A DNA stretch of 64,000 nucleotides from positions 434,001 through 498,000 of the forward strand of contig JAXMCK010000004.1 of assembly GCA_046349395.1 (NCBI GenBank), written 5' to 3'. Source of the DNA: JAXMCK01 sp046349395. Its GTDB lineage: Bacteria; Pseudomonadota; Alphaproteobacteria; Geminicoccales; Geminicoccaceae. Of the stretch, positions 25,714 through 35,184 are shown one piece after another. How positions within the stretch are numbered: the stretch's first letter is position 1; each line of letters starts with the position of its first letter. A program made the position numbers and the translations under genes. The notes below the pieces were generated by a model. It was not told where the DNA came from. It saw only the letters and a list, made by a program, of their open reading frames with translations, and ran no database searches.

Positions 25714-26379
25714 GTGAGCGCTGCCCCCTCGCCGACGCCGCGGGTCCGCCGCGAGCCCTACCTTCGGGTCGGGCGGACCCGCCGGCGGCTGGCCTGCAAG
25801 CTGGCGCGCGGCGCGTCCCCGGAAGTGGCGGGTGCCGCCCTCCACATCGGCCCGGACGAACTGCAGGCGATCCTCGGCGAGGAGGAGTTCCAGGAACTCG
25901 TCGCGTCCTACCGCGAGCTGCGCCTCCTGCCCCGCGACGAGCTGATAGCACGGCTCGAGGATGTCGCCCAATACGTCCTCCTGGAGTTGATGGAGGAGCG
26001 GCACCCCGGTGTCTGCGCCTGGTTCTTCCACCACAGCCTGCGCAAGCGCGACCCCGTCGCCGTGCTGGCCGGCATGGTCGCCGACAGCCTGGAGCGCCTG
26101 AGCCGCGAGCCGGCAACGCCCCCGCCGAGACGGCGCCCGAAGCCACGCGCCTACGACGACATCGACGCTCTGCGTCATCGCATCAGCGCCTATCTGCGTG
26201 CCGTCGTCCTGGCCGAGCACGGCGCCCGGCTACGGGCAGCACCCGAGACGTCCTCGCCGCCGGCTTCCCCCCGCCCTGATCTGCCGGAAGCTCGCCGGGC
26301 CCCGACGATGCCATCCGCCCCAACCGGTAGCCTCACCCCGGAGCCGGTCCACAGCCGACCGCGTCACGACACCTCCTGA
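25714..26379 (+). CDS. Unrecognised protein family with CAWFF and YDD-ALRHRI motifs (member 1)
   Basis: About 221 residues from a GTG at 25714, eight bases after the previous stop; the exact start is uncertain. The N-terminal half is helical (RRRLACKLARGASPEVAGAAL, then DELQAILGEEEFQEL). The middle has LMEERHPGVCAWFFHHSLRKRDPVAVLA, then a proline/arginine linker and AYDDIDALRHRISAYLRAVVLAEH. The tail is proline-rich and probably disordered. The protein at 49135-49857 shares the same motifs in the same order. No family name or function is recognised. Confidence 0.65.
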   Translation: MSAAPSPTPRVRREPYLRVGRTRRRLACKLARGASPEVAGAALHIGPDELQAILGEEEFQELVASYRELRLLPRDELIARLEDVAQYVLLELMEERHPGVCAWFFHHSLRKRDPVAVLAGMVADSLERLSREPATPPPRRRPKPRAYDDIDALRHRISAYLRAVVLAEHGARLRAAPETSSPPASPRPDLPEARRAPTMPSAPTGSLTPEPVHSRPRHDTS

Positions 26380-26601
26380 TCGGGCCCGCCGGTCCCGCTC
26401 GTCCTACCCCTTCTCGCCTCATCGTCCATTCCCCGACCAGCCCCCACCCGATTCGGGTGATCGGGGCCGCTGCCGATTCCGCGTTGGGCAGACTCCACGC
26501 TGGCGTCCCGAGGGAGCGCCGCTGCGCTGGCCCGTCCCGCTTGGTCCCCGTTCCCGTTGCCTCTACCCTCGGGCCCGCCGGCGATGTGGTGGGACGAGGC
26601 G

Positions 26602-27786
26602 ATGAAGATCCGGGACATCAGGGCGACGCCGATCAATGTGCCGCTCGAAGCGCCCTATCTGTGGTCCTACGGGTCGCTGCCGGGCTTCTCCCAGACCGTC
26701 GTCGAGGTGGTCACCGACGACGGGCTCGTCGGCATCGGCGAGGCGCCGGGTGCCGGCAGTGCCGCCCTGATCCTTAACCGGCTGGCTCCGGCGCTGGTGG
26801 GCCGTGACCCGTTCGACATCCAGGGTGCCGAGCTCCGCTGCCTGTCGCCTGAGCCCGGCATCCAGTCCTTTACCGACTTTGCGACGCGGGCGGCGTTCGG
26901 CGGAATCGAGATCGCCTTGTGGGACCTGCGCGGGAAGGCGTGGGGCCAGCCGGTGTACCAGCTGCTCGGCGGGGCGGTGCGCAAGGAGATCGCCTTCACC
27001 GACTATTTCGCCTACCGGCTCGAGGCCGACGGTGCCGGCGGCGAGTCCACGCCCGAAGCCGTCGCCGACTACTGCCAGATGCTGATGGCGGAGCACGGCA
27101 CAACCTTCTTCGAGGGCAAGGTCGCCGATCCCGACCCCAAGTACGCCATCCGCCTCGTCGCCACCCTGCGACGGCGGCTGGGCGATGCCGTGTTGCTGCG
27201 GATCGACTCCAACCATGCCTATTCGGTGGGGGCCGCCCGGATGCTGGCCCCGGCCTTCGAGGAACTGGGCGTCGACAATTGGGAGGATCCCGTCGGCACC
27301 TGGGAGGAGATGGCGCGCCTGCGGCCGCACACGCGCCTGCATTTCTCGTCCCATCATCTAGACCTGCCGAAGGCGGTGGCCCTGGGTGTTCCCGACGCCG
27401 TCGTCACCAGCATCGCCGGCCATGGCGGCTTCGCGCGGACGCAGCGGTTCGTCGGCGCCCTGGAGGCGATGGGCCTGGGCTTCTGGTGCTACTCGGGCGA
27501 TTCGGGCATCGGCAGTGCGGCCTATCTCCACCTGCTGGCCGCCACGCCGATCGCCCGCGGGCCCAGCCAGTCCCTGTTCCGCATGCAGCCCGTCGACGTC
27601 ATCGCCGAGGGCCCGTTCCGCCCCCACCGCAACGTGATCAGCGTGCCGGAAGGTCCGGGTCTCGGAGTTACGCTGGATCCCGATCGGCTGGCCTTCTGCC
27701 GGCTTCATTTCGAGACCAACGGACCGATGAACAAGTATCACGACCCGGTCGCCCCGGGCGTGTTCCGGCGGCTGCCCCTCGCCTGA
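26602..27786 (+). CDS. Enolase-superfamily protein (mandelate racemase/muconate lactonizing-like), atypical active site
   Basis: A 394-residue protein. The N-terminal capping domain runs to about residue 125 and the barrel follows. Expected elements seen are a lysine strand (FFEGKVADPDP), an aspartate ligand (RIDSNHAY) and a glutamate ligand (NWEDPVG). The third ligand position reads LHFSSHHLDL and the final catalytic strand FWCYSGDSGIGS, where glucarate dehydratases have an asparagine or glutamate and a histidine. It may therefore have altered chemistry or a distinct substrate. It stands alone, unlike the dehydratases of the locus at 39943-48972. Confidence 0.75.
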   Translation: MKIRDIRATPINVPLEAPYLWSYGSLPGFSQTVVEVVTDDGLVGIGEAPGAGSAALILNRLAPALVGRDPFDIQGAELRCLSPEPGIQSFTDFATRAAFGGIEIALWDLRGKAWGQPVYQLLGGAVRKEIAFTDYFAYRLEADGAGGESTPEAVADYCQMLMAEHGTTFFEGKVADPDPKYAIRLVATLRRRLGDAVLLRIDSNHAYSVGAARMLAPAFEELGVDNWEDPVGTWEEMARLRPHTRLHFSSHHLDLPKAVALGVPDAVVTSIAGHGGFARTQRFVGALEAMGLGFWCYSGDSGIGSAAYLHLLAATPIARGPSQSLFRMQPVDVIAEGPFRPHRNVISVPEGPGLGVTLDPDRLAFCRLHFETNGPMNKYHDPVAPGVFRRLPLA

Positions 27787-27892
27787 GGCACCGCCCTTCG
27801 CGTCGCACTTTGCAAGCAGCGGCCACGAATCGGACACGAATCGGCGGCACGCTTCCTGCAGCATGGCCGGCGGACCCTTCGCCGGAGCCCCC

Positions 27893-29008
27893 ATGCATCT
27901 GCCGCCCGCCCGCGAACGCCTCGCCTTCCTCGACGCCTATCGGGGTCTGGCGGCACTGGCCGTCGCCCTGCTCTATCACTTCGAACACTTCAGCGGCACG
28001 TTCCAGCCGGGCGCTCTCCCCTTCGCCGCGGCCCCGGGCTACGGCTGGCCGCTCTTGTCGCTGGCCTACGAGAAGGGTTTTCTCGCCGTCGACTTCTTCT
28101 TCATCATCTCGGGCTGCGTCTTCCAGCACGTCTACGGCGAGGCGGTGGCGAAAGGGGCCGTGGACGCCCGCACCTTCTTCGTCCACCGGGTGAGCCGGCT
28201 CTACCCCGTCCACCTCGTCACCCTGCTGGCGACGCTCGTGCTGATGACGGCCTTCCACGCCCTCACCGGCCGCTTCCCGCTCCACCAGCACAACAACGAC
28301 CTCTATCACCTCGGCCTGAACCTGCTCTTCCTGCAGAAGGGGTTCTTCGACGCCGGCATGTCGTTCAACGCCCCCTCCTGGTCGCTGTCGGTCGAGGCCT
28401 TCCTCTATCTCGTCTTCTTCGTCCTCATCGTCCGCCGCGCCCCGCTCCTGGCCTTCGCCGCCCTGGCCCTCCTCGGCCTCGCCATGGGCCGCCTGCAGCT
28501 CCACCACACCTTCCTCCTCAACGTCGAGATCGGCCGCGGCCTGTTCGGCTTCTGCTGGGGCGTCATCCTCGCCCAGTGGCTGGCGACCCCGCGCGGCCCG
28601 ATGCTCGCCGCCCTCGCTGCCGCCTCGATGCTAGCCGGTGTCTCCGTCCTCGGCCGACTGCTCCACATCGGCGTCACCGACCTCCAGGCAGCCTCCCTCT
28701 TCACCCTCCTGATCGCCGCCCCGTTCGTCCTGCCCCCGCTCCGCCATGCCCTGGAGCGCCCCGCCCTGGTCTGGCTGGGCGACCGGTCGCTGGCCGTCTA
28801 TCTCGTCCACCTCCCGGTCCAGATGGCGATCCTGCTGGCGCTGGTCGCACTCGGCCTGCCGATCCCCGTCGACAAGCCGTGGTTCATGGCCCTCTATGCG
28901 GCCCTCATCCTGACGGCCGCTGGCATCCTCCACACCCGCCTGGAGCGCCCCGCCCAGTCCTGGCTGCGCTCGGCGCTGAAGGGACGACGGGCGGTCGCCG
29001 TGGCCTGA
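27893..29008 (+). CDS. Acyltransferase-3 family membrane protein
   Basis: A 371-residue inner-membrane protein with about ten hydrophobic segments. It begins ERLAFLDAYRGLAALAVALLYHFEHF, with the RG-x-A and histidine of acyltransferase-3 (OafA/NodX) proteins. Other family features are AVDFFFIISGCVFQHVY, the R-x-x-R-L-Y-P stretch HRVSRLYPVHL, and NAPSWSLSVEAFLYLVFF. It likely transfers an acyl group to a sugar or glycolipid on the periplasmic face. The ATG at 27893 has GGAG five bases upstream; an earlier ATG at 27863 is possible. Confidence 0.88.
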   Translation: MHLPPARERLAFLDAYRGLAALAVALLYHFEHFSGTFQPGALPFAAAPGYGWPLLSLAYEKGFLAVDFFFIISGCVFQHVYGEAVAKGAVDARTFFVHRVSRLYPVHLVTLLATLVLMTAFHALTGRFPLHQHNNDLYHLGLNLLFLQKGFFDAGMSFNAPSWSLSVEAFLYLVFFVLIVRRAPLLAFAALALLGLAMGRLQLHHTFLLNVEIGRGLFGFCWGVILAQWLATPRGPMLAALAAASMLAGVSVLGRLLHIGVTDLQAASLFTLLIAAPFVLPPLRHALERPALVWLGDRSLAVYLVHLPVQMAILLALVALGLPIPVDKPWFMALYAALILTAAGILHTRLERPAQSWLRSALKGRRAVAVA

Positions 29009-29083
29009 CGCCCCCACATGCTGGTCAGGGCCAACCCGTTCGGCTAGCGCAGGGCGGATGACGATCGCCGGACGGGCCGACCC

Positions 29084-29959
29084 ATGAACCAGCGCCTCCA
29101 TTTCATCTCCGGCCTGCCGCGCTCCGGCTCGACCCTGCTGGCCGGCATCCTGCGCCAGAACCCGCGCTTCTACGCCGCCATGACGGGACCGGTCGGCACG
29201 CTCTTCGGCCTGATGCTGAACGCCATGGGGGCCGGCAACGAGACCGCCCTCTTCCTCAGCGAGGACCAGAAGCGGGACATGCTCCGCGGCCTGTTCGAGG
29301 CCTACTACCGGCCGCAGGCGGAGAAGGAGGTGATCTTCGACACCAACCGAGCCTGGTGCTCGCGGCTGCCGGCGCTCCTGTCGCTCTATCCCGAGAGCAA
29401 GGTGCTCTGCTGTGTCCGCAACGTCGCCTGGGTGATGGACAGCATCGAGTCGCTGGTGCGCAAGAACGCCTTCGAGCCGTCACGCCTGTTCGGCAGCCCC
29501 GACGAGCGGGCGACGGTGTTCAGCCGGGTCGAGGCGCTGGCCAACCGCGACCGCCTCGTCGGCTTCGCCTGGTCGGCGCTGAAGGAGGCCTATTACGGCG
29601 AGCACTCGGCCTCCCTGCTGCTGATCGAGTACGACATCCTCTGCCAGCGTCCGCGGGACACGCTGCAGCTCGTCTACCAGTTCCTGGAGGAGCCCTGGTA
29701 CGAGCACGATTTCGACAGCGTCGACTATGCCGAGCCCGAGTTCGACGCCCAACTCGCCACCTCGGGCCTGCACACCGTGAAGCGCAAGGTCGAGTGGAAG
29801 CCGCGCCGCACGGTGCTCCCTCCCGACCTGTTCGAGAAATACGCCGCGCTGGCCTTCTGGCGGGACCCGAAGGGCTCGGCCGCCTGGCGCATCACGATGC
29901 AGGGTGAGTCGCAGGCGTCGGGCGCAACGACCGCTTCGGACATGGCGACGAACGCCTGA
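29084..29959 (+). CDS. Sulfotransferase family protein
   Basis: A 291-residue cytoplasmic protein. The PAPS 5'-phosphosulfate loop is at the N-terminus: HFISGLPRSGSTLLAGILRQNP. The 3'-phosphate binding strand reads SKVLCCVRNVAWVMDSIESL, with the arginine and serine expected for sulfotransferases. Toward the end is IEYDILCQRPRDTLQLVYQFLEEPW, typical of bacterial members acting on glycans, lipids or peptides. Acceptor unknown. It follows the acyltransferase gene by 75 nt, so joint surface-glycan modification is possible. Confidence 0.85.
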   Translation: MNQRLHFISGLPRSGSTLLAGILRQNPRFYAAMTGPVGTLFGLMLNAMGAGNETALFLSEDQKRDMLRGLFEAYYRPQAEKEVIFDTNRAWCSRLPALLSLYPESKVLCCVRNVAWVMDSIESLVRKNAFEPSRLFGSPDERATVFSRVEALANRDRLVGFAWSALKEAYYGEHSASLLLIEYDILCQRPRDTLQLVYQFLEEPWYEHDFDSVDYAEPEFDAQLATSGLHTVKRKVEWKPRRTVLPPDLFEKYAALAFWRDPKGSAAWRITMQGESQASGATTASDMATNA

Positions 29960-30096
29960 TGCACGCGAAGCGCCACAGTGCTGCTGTCGCCTTCTTGCTG
30001 ATCTACGCGACGACGTCGGCAAAGCTGGTCGCCGTGCTCCGCGTATGGTAAAGTATTCTTAATCGTTAGTACTACATGGCGACGGCAGGAGACGCC

Positions 30097-31899
30097 ATGC
30101 TGCTGCATGACGGATTTCGCACGGCCCTGCGCCGCGTCCTCGATGGCCGATACATCCGTGTAGCTGCGGTAGTTCTGGCGGCATGCACAGCCGGTGACGC
30201 GCTGGGCGCCCCGCGCGCCGTCGTCGGCGGGACGCTGCAGCGTTGGCACTGCGTGACGGTGGACTTCACCGGCCCCGATCGCCGCGAGGAGCCGGCCACC
30301 TTCCGCGACTACCGGCTCGACGTCACCTTCACCCACACCGCGACCGGAACAAAGCTCGTGGTGCCGGGCTTCTTCGCCGCCGACGGCCGGTCAGCCGACA
30401 GCGGTGCCGCCTCGGGAACGGTGTGGCGGGCCAACTTCGCCCCGCCGCTGGCCGGTGCCTGGACCTATCGGGCATCCTTCCGCACCGGAACGGACGTGGC
30501 CGCCTCCGCCAGCGCAACCGCGGGCACGGCACAGGCCCCCATCGACGGTGCAAACGGCGGATTCACCGTCGGTGCCGGGACGGCCACCGGACGCGACTTC
30601 CGCGCCCTAGGACCGCTGCGGCACACGTCCGGCCATTATGCCCGGTTCGCCGGCGGTACGACGTTCGTCAAGGGTGGCTCGGACAGCCCCGAGGATCTGC
30701 TGGCATTCGCCGACATCGATGGCACGGTCGCTACCCACCGCTACGCCACGCATGTTGCCGAGTGGCGGGCCGGCGACCCGACCTGGCATGGCGGCCGTGG
30801 CAAGGGCCTGATCGGTGCCATCAACTATCTGTCCGGTCGCGGGATCAACTCGCTCTACCTCCTGACACTGAATGCCAGAGGCGACTCCAACGACGTCTGG
30901 CCGTGGACGACCGCCACCGCCACGACGACCTACGACGTCAGCAAGCTGGCGCAGTGGGAGATCGTTCTCACCCACATGGAGAGGCGCGGGATTGCGGCCC
31001 AACTCGTCCTCCAGGACGACGTGCCGCTCGACATGTTCGACTCGGGCAATGGGAGCGTCGCCCGCTCGATCTACTACCGCGAAATCGTCGCCCGCTTCGC
31101 GCACCACAACGCGCTGTTCATCATTCCCAAGGAGGAGATCCACTACACGCGGGCGCAGATCCTCGCGATCGCGAACCTGTTCCGCGCGCTGGACCCCTAC
31201 GATCACCCGATCATCCTGCACAACGACCGCAACAAGGGCGAGGCTACGTTCGCGCCCCTTCTCGGCACCCCGCCCATCGACGGTGTCTCGCTGCAGGAGG
31301 TCGACCCGACGCCGATCGTCCGGCGCTGGGTCAGCGGCTCGGCGTCGGCTGGACGCCCCTGGACCGTCACCTGGGACGAGCAGGCCCCCACCTTTGCCGG
31401 CGCCTTCCCGGACGACCGCGACGGTGCCGCCGCGAACAACGACAAGTTGCGCAAGAAGTGGTGGCAGATCGTCTTCAACAGCAGTGCGGGTGCGGAGTGG
31501 ATCCTCCGTCCCGGCGGCGTCGGCGTGGAGAGGTCGATCGAGGACCTTCATCGTTGGGACAGCGTCTGGCGCTGGACCGGTGCCGCGGTCTCCATCGTCG
31601 CCCAGGCGATTCCGGTCGCCCTGATGCGCAACGCCGACGCGCTCACCACGCCAACGACGGACTCGGTGATGGCGCAGGCCGGCCAAGTCTACGCGATCTA
31701 CCTGCCCGAGGGTGGGCGACCGACCCTGGACCTGACGGGCTATCCGCGGCAGTTCTCGGTGAAGTGGTACGATCCCCGGGCCGGCGGCGGTCCGCAGCTC
31801 GGATCGGTCGCGACCGTCACCGGCGGTACCAAGGTCGATCTCGGCGATCCGCCGCGGGATCCTGCGAAGGATTGGGTCGTCGTCGCCCGCCGCTTGTAG
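30097..31899 (+). CDS. DUF5060-containing putative secreted glycoside hydrolase
   Basis: About 600 residues. A hydrophobic stretch near residues 22-37 (VAAVVLAACTAGDALGA) acts as a signal or lipobox-like leader. Next is a DUF5060 beta-sandwich (residues 45-140, including FFAADGRSADSGAASGTVWRANFAPPLAGAWTYRASF). A TIM-barrel-like domain follows, with AINYLSGRGINSLYLLTLN, PKEEIHYTRAQILAIANLFRALDPYDHPI and TWDEQAPTFAG. A C-terminal collagen-binding-like domain carries FSVKWYDPRAGG. AGGAG lies before the ATG at 30097. A polysaccharide substrate is probable but not identifiable. Confidence 0.8.
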   Translation: MLLHDGFRTALRRVLDGRYIRVAAVVLAACTAGDALGAPRAVVGGTLQRWHCVTVDFTGPDRREEPATFRDYRLDVTFTHTATGTKLVVPGFFAADGRSADSGAASGTVWRANFAPPLAGAWTYRASFRTGTDVAASASATAGTAQAPIDGANGGFTVGAGTATGRDFRALGPLRHTSGHYARFAGGTTFVKGGSDSPEDLLAFADIDGTVATHRYATHVAEWRAGDPTWHGGRGKGLIGAINYLSGRGINSLYLLTLNARGDSNDVWPWTTATATTTYDVSKLAQWEIVLTHMERRGIAAQLVLQDDVPLDMFDSGNGSVARSIYYREIVARFAHHNALFIIPKEEIHYTRAQILAIANLFRALDPYDHPIILHNDRNKGEATFAPLLGTPPIDGVSLQEVDPTPIVRRWVSGSASAGRPWTVTWDEQAPTFAGAFPDDRDGAAANNDKLRKKWWQIVFNSSAGAEWILRPGGVGVERSIEDLHRWDSVWRWTGAAVSIVAQAIPVALMRNADALTTPTTDSVMAQAGQVYAIYLPEGGRPTLDLTGYPRQFSVKWYDPRAGGGPQLGSVATVTGGTKVDLGDPPRDPAKDWVVVARRL

Positions 31900-31922
31900 C
31901 CGCGGCCGGAACTCTAAAGAAA

Positions 31923-31950
31923 AAGGCCCCGGACTCCTGTCCGGGGCCTT
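31923..31950 (-). terminator. Intrinsic terminator of the peptide-binding-protein gene
   Basis: A perfect 12-bp inverted repeat, AAGGCCCCGGAC and GTCCGGGGCCTT, around the loop TCCT. On the minus strand it is followed by TTTCTTT. It serves the minus-strand binding-protein gene and may also stop plus-strand readthrough. Confidence 0.85.
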
Positions 31951-31968
31951 CGGCTCGTCAGAGCTCGT

Positions 31969-33561
31969 TCAGCCCTCGATGTCGACGCCGTAGAAGACGT
32001 GACCGCCGAACGGATCGATCTTGAAGTTCTTCACTTCCTTGCGAATCGGCTTGTAGACCACCGAGTGGGCGATGGTCACCCAGGGAGCATCTTCCTTGAA
32101 GATCTTCTGCGCCTGCTCATAGAGCTTGGTGCGCTCGGCCTGATCGGTCGTGGACTTGGCCTTCTTGATCAGGTCGGAATACTCCTGGTTGCACCAGCGC
32201 GCGCGGTTGGTGTTGCCGACGGCCTCGCAGCTCAGGAGCACGCCCAGGAAGTTGTCGGGATCGGCGATGTCGGCGGTCCAACCCATCAGCAGGGTCTCGA
32301 ACTCGCCCTCCTTCGAGCGCTTCAAATACTCGCCCCACTCGTAGGAGACGATGTCGGCATCCACGCCGACGGCCTTCCAGTCGGCCTGGATCAGCTCGGC
32401 CATGCGCTTGGCGTTCGGGTTGTAGGGCCGCTGCACCGGCATCGCCCAGACGTTCGTCTTCAGCCCGTCGACGCCCGCCTCCTTCAGGAGGGCCTTCGCC
32501 TTCTCGGGATCATAGGGATAGTCGACCGTGTCCTCGGCATAGCCCCAGACCGTCGGCGGCATCGGGTTCTTGGCGACAGTACCGGCCCCCTGGAACACGG
32601 CGTCGATGATCGCCTGCTTGTTGATCGCCATGTTGAGCGCCTGACGCACGCGCTTGTCGTCGAAGGGCTTCTTCTCGGTCTGGAAGGCCAGATAGCCCAC
32701 GTTCAGGCCCGGCTGGTCGAGCACGTTGATGGCCGGGTCCGCCTTCATCGCCTCGATGTCGGCCGGGTTCGGGTAGGTCATCACATGGCATTCGCCGGCC
32801 TTCAGCTTCTGCCAGCGCACCGACGCGTCGGGCGTGATGGCGAAGATCAGGTTGTCGAGCGGTGCCTTGCCGGCCCAGTAGTCGGGGAACGCCTTGTAAC
32901 GGATCACGGCGTCCTTCTGATAGTCGACGAGCTGGAACGGACCGGTGCCGACCGGTTCGAGATCGAACTTCTCGGGCGTGCCGGCCTTCATCATCTGGTC
33001 GGCATATTCGGCCGACATCACCACCGCGAAGTCCTGCGAGAACAGCGGGATGAAAGTCGCATCCGGGTTGTTCAGCGTGAACTTGATCGTGAGGTCGTCG
33101 ACCTTCTCGATGCTCTTGATCAGCTCAGGCAAGCCCGAGCCCTCGAAGTACTCGTAGGTGCCGCCCGACACCTTGTGATAGGGGTGCTCCTTGTCGAGCT
33201 GGCGGTTGATCGAGAACAGCACGTCGTCCGCATTGAAGTCGCGGCTCGGCGTGAAGGTCTTGGTCGTCTGCCACTTCACGCCCGGGCGCAGCTTGATCGT
33301 GTAGACGGTGCCGTCGTCCGAGACGGTGTAGCTCTCGGCCAGTGCCGGCTGCAGCGTCGTGGTACCGTTTTCCGGCTCGAACAGACGGTTGAAGACCTGC
33401 CGCGAGCTGGCATCGAAGGTGGTGCCGGCCGTGAAGAGCTGGGGATTGAAGCCCTCGGGGCTACCCTCCGAGCAGAAGACGAGTGTCTTGGCCTCGGCCT
33501 GGACCACCAGCGCCAGCGCGGCGACGGCACCCAGCAGACCGGCTTTGAGCATGCGGTGCAT
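31969..33561 (-). CDS. ABC transporter substrate-binding protein, peptide family 5 (DppA-like)
   Basis: A 530-residue periplasmic protein with a signal peptide (MLKAGLLGAVAALALVVQAEA/KT). Typical family 5 features are TLVFCSEGSPEGFNPQLFTAGTTFDA, the RPGVKWQTTKTFTPSRDFNADDVLFSINR motif and PVGTGPFQLVDYQKDAVIRY, plus LLMGWTADIADPDNFLGVLL. It matches dipeptide-type carriers. GGAGG lies upstream of the ATG at 33561. No permease or ATPase genes follow, so the rest of the transporter lies elsewhere. The upstream amidase gene is in the same orientation. Confidence 0.92.
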   Translation of the reverse strand: MHRMLKAGLLGAVAALALVVQAEAKTLVFCSEGSPEGFNPQLFTAGTTFDASSRQVFNRLFEPENGTTTLQPALAESYTVSDDGTVYTIKLRPGVKWQTTKTFTPSRDFNADDVLFSINRQLDKEHPYHKVSGGTYEYFEGSGLPELIKSIEKVDDLTIKFTLNNPDATFIPLFSQDFAVVMSAEYADQMMKAGTPEKFDLEPVGTGPFQLVDYQKDAVIRYKAFPDYWAGKAPLDNLIFAITPDASVRWQKLKAGECHVMTYPNPADIEAMKADPAINVLDQPGLNVGYLAFQTEKKPFDDKRVRQALNMAINKQAIIDAVFQGAGTVAKNPMPPTVWGYAEDTVDYPYDPEKAKALLKEAGVDGLKTNVWAMPVQRPYNPNAKRMAELIQADWKAVGVDADIVSYEWGEYLKRSKEGEFETLLMGWTADIADPDNFLGVLLSCEAVGNTNRARWCNQEYSDLIKKAKSTTDQAERTKLYEQAQKIFKEDAPWVTIAHSVVYKPIRKEVKNFKIDPFGGHVFYGVDIEG

Positions 33562-33645
33562 CGATCTTTGTCCTCCCATTCCATCCCGGCGACGGAACGC
33601 CGGGAGCATGTGGTGGGCGACGGATGCTCCCGGGTCAATCCATTG

Positions 33646-35070
33646 TCAAACCTGAGGCAACGGCTTTGCGACAGGGGCCGTGAGCTGCGGTTGCGGAAGT
33701 GCGCGCTCGATCGCCCGACACGCGCGGAGCACCAGCGCGTCCGCATATTTCGGCCCGACCACCTGGCAGGAGAGCGGCAGGCCGTCCTTCGTGCGCCCGA
33801 AGGGCACCACGGCAGCCGGCTGCTGGGTGAGATTGAAGGGAAAGCTGAACCCGGCCCAATCGATCCAGCGCCGCTGGCCGCTGCCGCGCACGGTCTCCGC
33901 ACCGGCGGGCAGCGGCTTCACGGCGACCGCCGGGGTCAGCAGCAGGTCGTACCGCCCGAAGAACAGCTGCATCGCCACGCCCATGGCACCGCGCTCCGCC
34001 TGGGCGGTCAGGAGGCGGGCGGCGTCGACGTCCCTACCCTCCGCCGCCGCCTCCAGCAGGCCAGGATCGACAAGCTGCCGCTTCGCAGGATCCAGTGTAT
34101 CGACGACCCGCGCCGCCGCCGGAAACCAGGTCGCGGCGAACAGATCGCGCGAATTCGCGAATCCGGGATCCTCCTCGACGACCACCGCACCGAGATCGCC
34201 AACCGTCTTCAAAAGCGAGACGAACCCGGAGCGGATCTCCGGATCGACCTCAAGATGACCGAGATCGACGCTGGCCGCGATCCGCAGGCCGGCGATCCCG
34301 GCATCGAGGTCGGCCGTGTAGTCGCGGTCATCGTACGGCAGGCCATGCCAGTCGCGCAGGTCGGGGCGGCTGACGGCGTTCATCATCGCCGCCGCATCGG
34401 CCACCGTGCGGGTCATCGGACCGAGATGCGCCACGGTGCCGAAGGGCGAGAGAGGCCAGGCCGGCACGCGCCCGAAGGTGGGTTTCAGCCCGACGATCCC
34501 GCAGAAGGCGGACGGGATGCGGATCGAGCCGCCGCCATCCGTGCCGACATGGAGGACACCCATGCCGAGGGCGGCGGCGATCGCCGCACCTCCGCTCGAC
34601 CCGCCCGCGGTCAGCCGGAGATCGAACGGGTTGCGGGCCACCTCGCCGAACGGGTTGTCGGTGACGGCCTTCCAGCCGAACTCTGGCGTGGTCGTCTTGC
34701 CGAGCAGCACGGCCCCGGCCTCGCGGAGGCGTGCCGTGATCGGCGCATCGGCCGACTCGGGACCGGCGTCAGCCAGCGTTCGGCTGCCGCGCCGCGTCGG
34801 CCAGCCCTGGACATGAATGATGTCCTTGATCGTCGCCGGGACGCCGTCGAGCGGCCCGAGCTCGTCACCTGTCCGCCAGCGCTCCTCCGAGCCCACCGCC
34901 GCTGCGAGGGCGGAGTCAGGATAGACCTGACAGAAAGCGCCGGTGGCCTCGTTCCAGCGTTCGATGCGGGCCAGTGCCGCCTGCGTCGCCTGGACCGGCG
35001 AGGCCTGCCGGGTCCGGTAGAGCTGCGCGAGGTCGGCGGCGGACTGCTGCGCCAGGGTATCGTCTGTCAT
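33646..35070 (-). CDS. Amidase-signature family hydrolase
   Basis: A 474-residue amidase-signature enzyme using a Ser-cisSer-Lys triad. The lysine lies in GPLDGVPATIKDIIHV and the glycine/serine motif in LRLTAGGSSGGAAIAAALGMGVLHVGTDGGGSIRIPSAFCGIVGLKPTFG. It hydrolyses carboxamide or related bonds; substrate unknown. The ATG at 35070 is where family homology begins. It is probably co-transcribed with the downstream peptide-binding-protein gene, hinting at use of imported amides or peptides. Confidence 0.88.
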   Translation of the reverse strand: MTDDTLAQQSAADLAQLYRTRQASPVQATQAALARIERWNEATGAFCQVYPDSALAAAVGSEERWRTGDELGPLDGVPATIKDIIHVQGWPTRRGSRTLADAGPESADAPITARLREAGAVLLGKTTTPEFGWKAVTDNPFGEVARNPFDLRLTAGGSSGGAAIAAALGMGVLHVGTDGGGSIRIPSAFCGIVGLKPTFGRVPAWPLSPFGTVAHLGPMTRTVADAAAMMNAVSRPDLRDWHGLPYDDRDYTADLDAGIAGLRIAASVDLGHLEVDPEIRSGFVSLLKTVGDLGAVVVEEDPGFANSRDLFAATWFPAAARVVDTLDPAKRQLVDPGLLEAAAEGRDVDAARLLTAQAERGAMGVAMQLFFGRYDLLLTPAVAVKPLPAGAETVRGSGQRRWIDWAGFSFPFNLTQQPAAVVPFGRTKDGLPLSCQVVGPKYADALVLRACRAIERALPQPQLTAPVAKPLPQV

Positions 35071-35120
35071 GGGCGATGGCTCGCAGGTCTGATATGGACT
35101 CGAGACTCGACCCATCGGGT

Positions 35121-35148
35121 TTGCCTACCACTTCGGTCGAGATATCTA
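35121..35148 (+). promoter_or_regulatory. Candidate sigma-70 promoter of the peroxiredoxin gene
   Basis: TTGCCT, a 16-nt spacer, then TATCTA (35143-35148), with the ATG 37 nt downstream and GGAG between. It lies in the divergent gap to the amidase gene. Confidence 0.5.
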
Positions 35149-35184
35149 ACGGCAGGTGTTCAGCTCAACACGGAGAAATCCACC

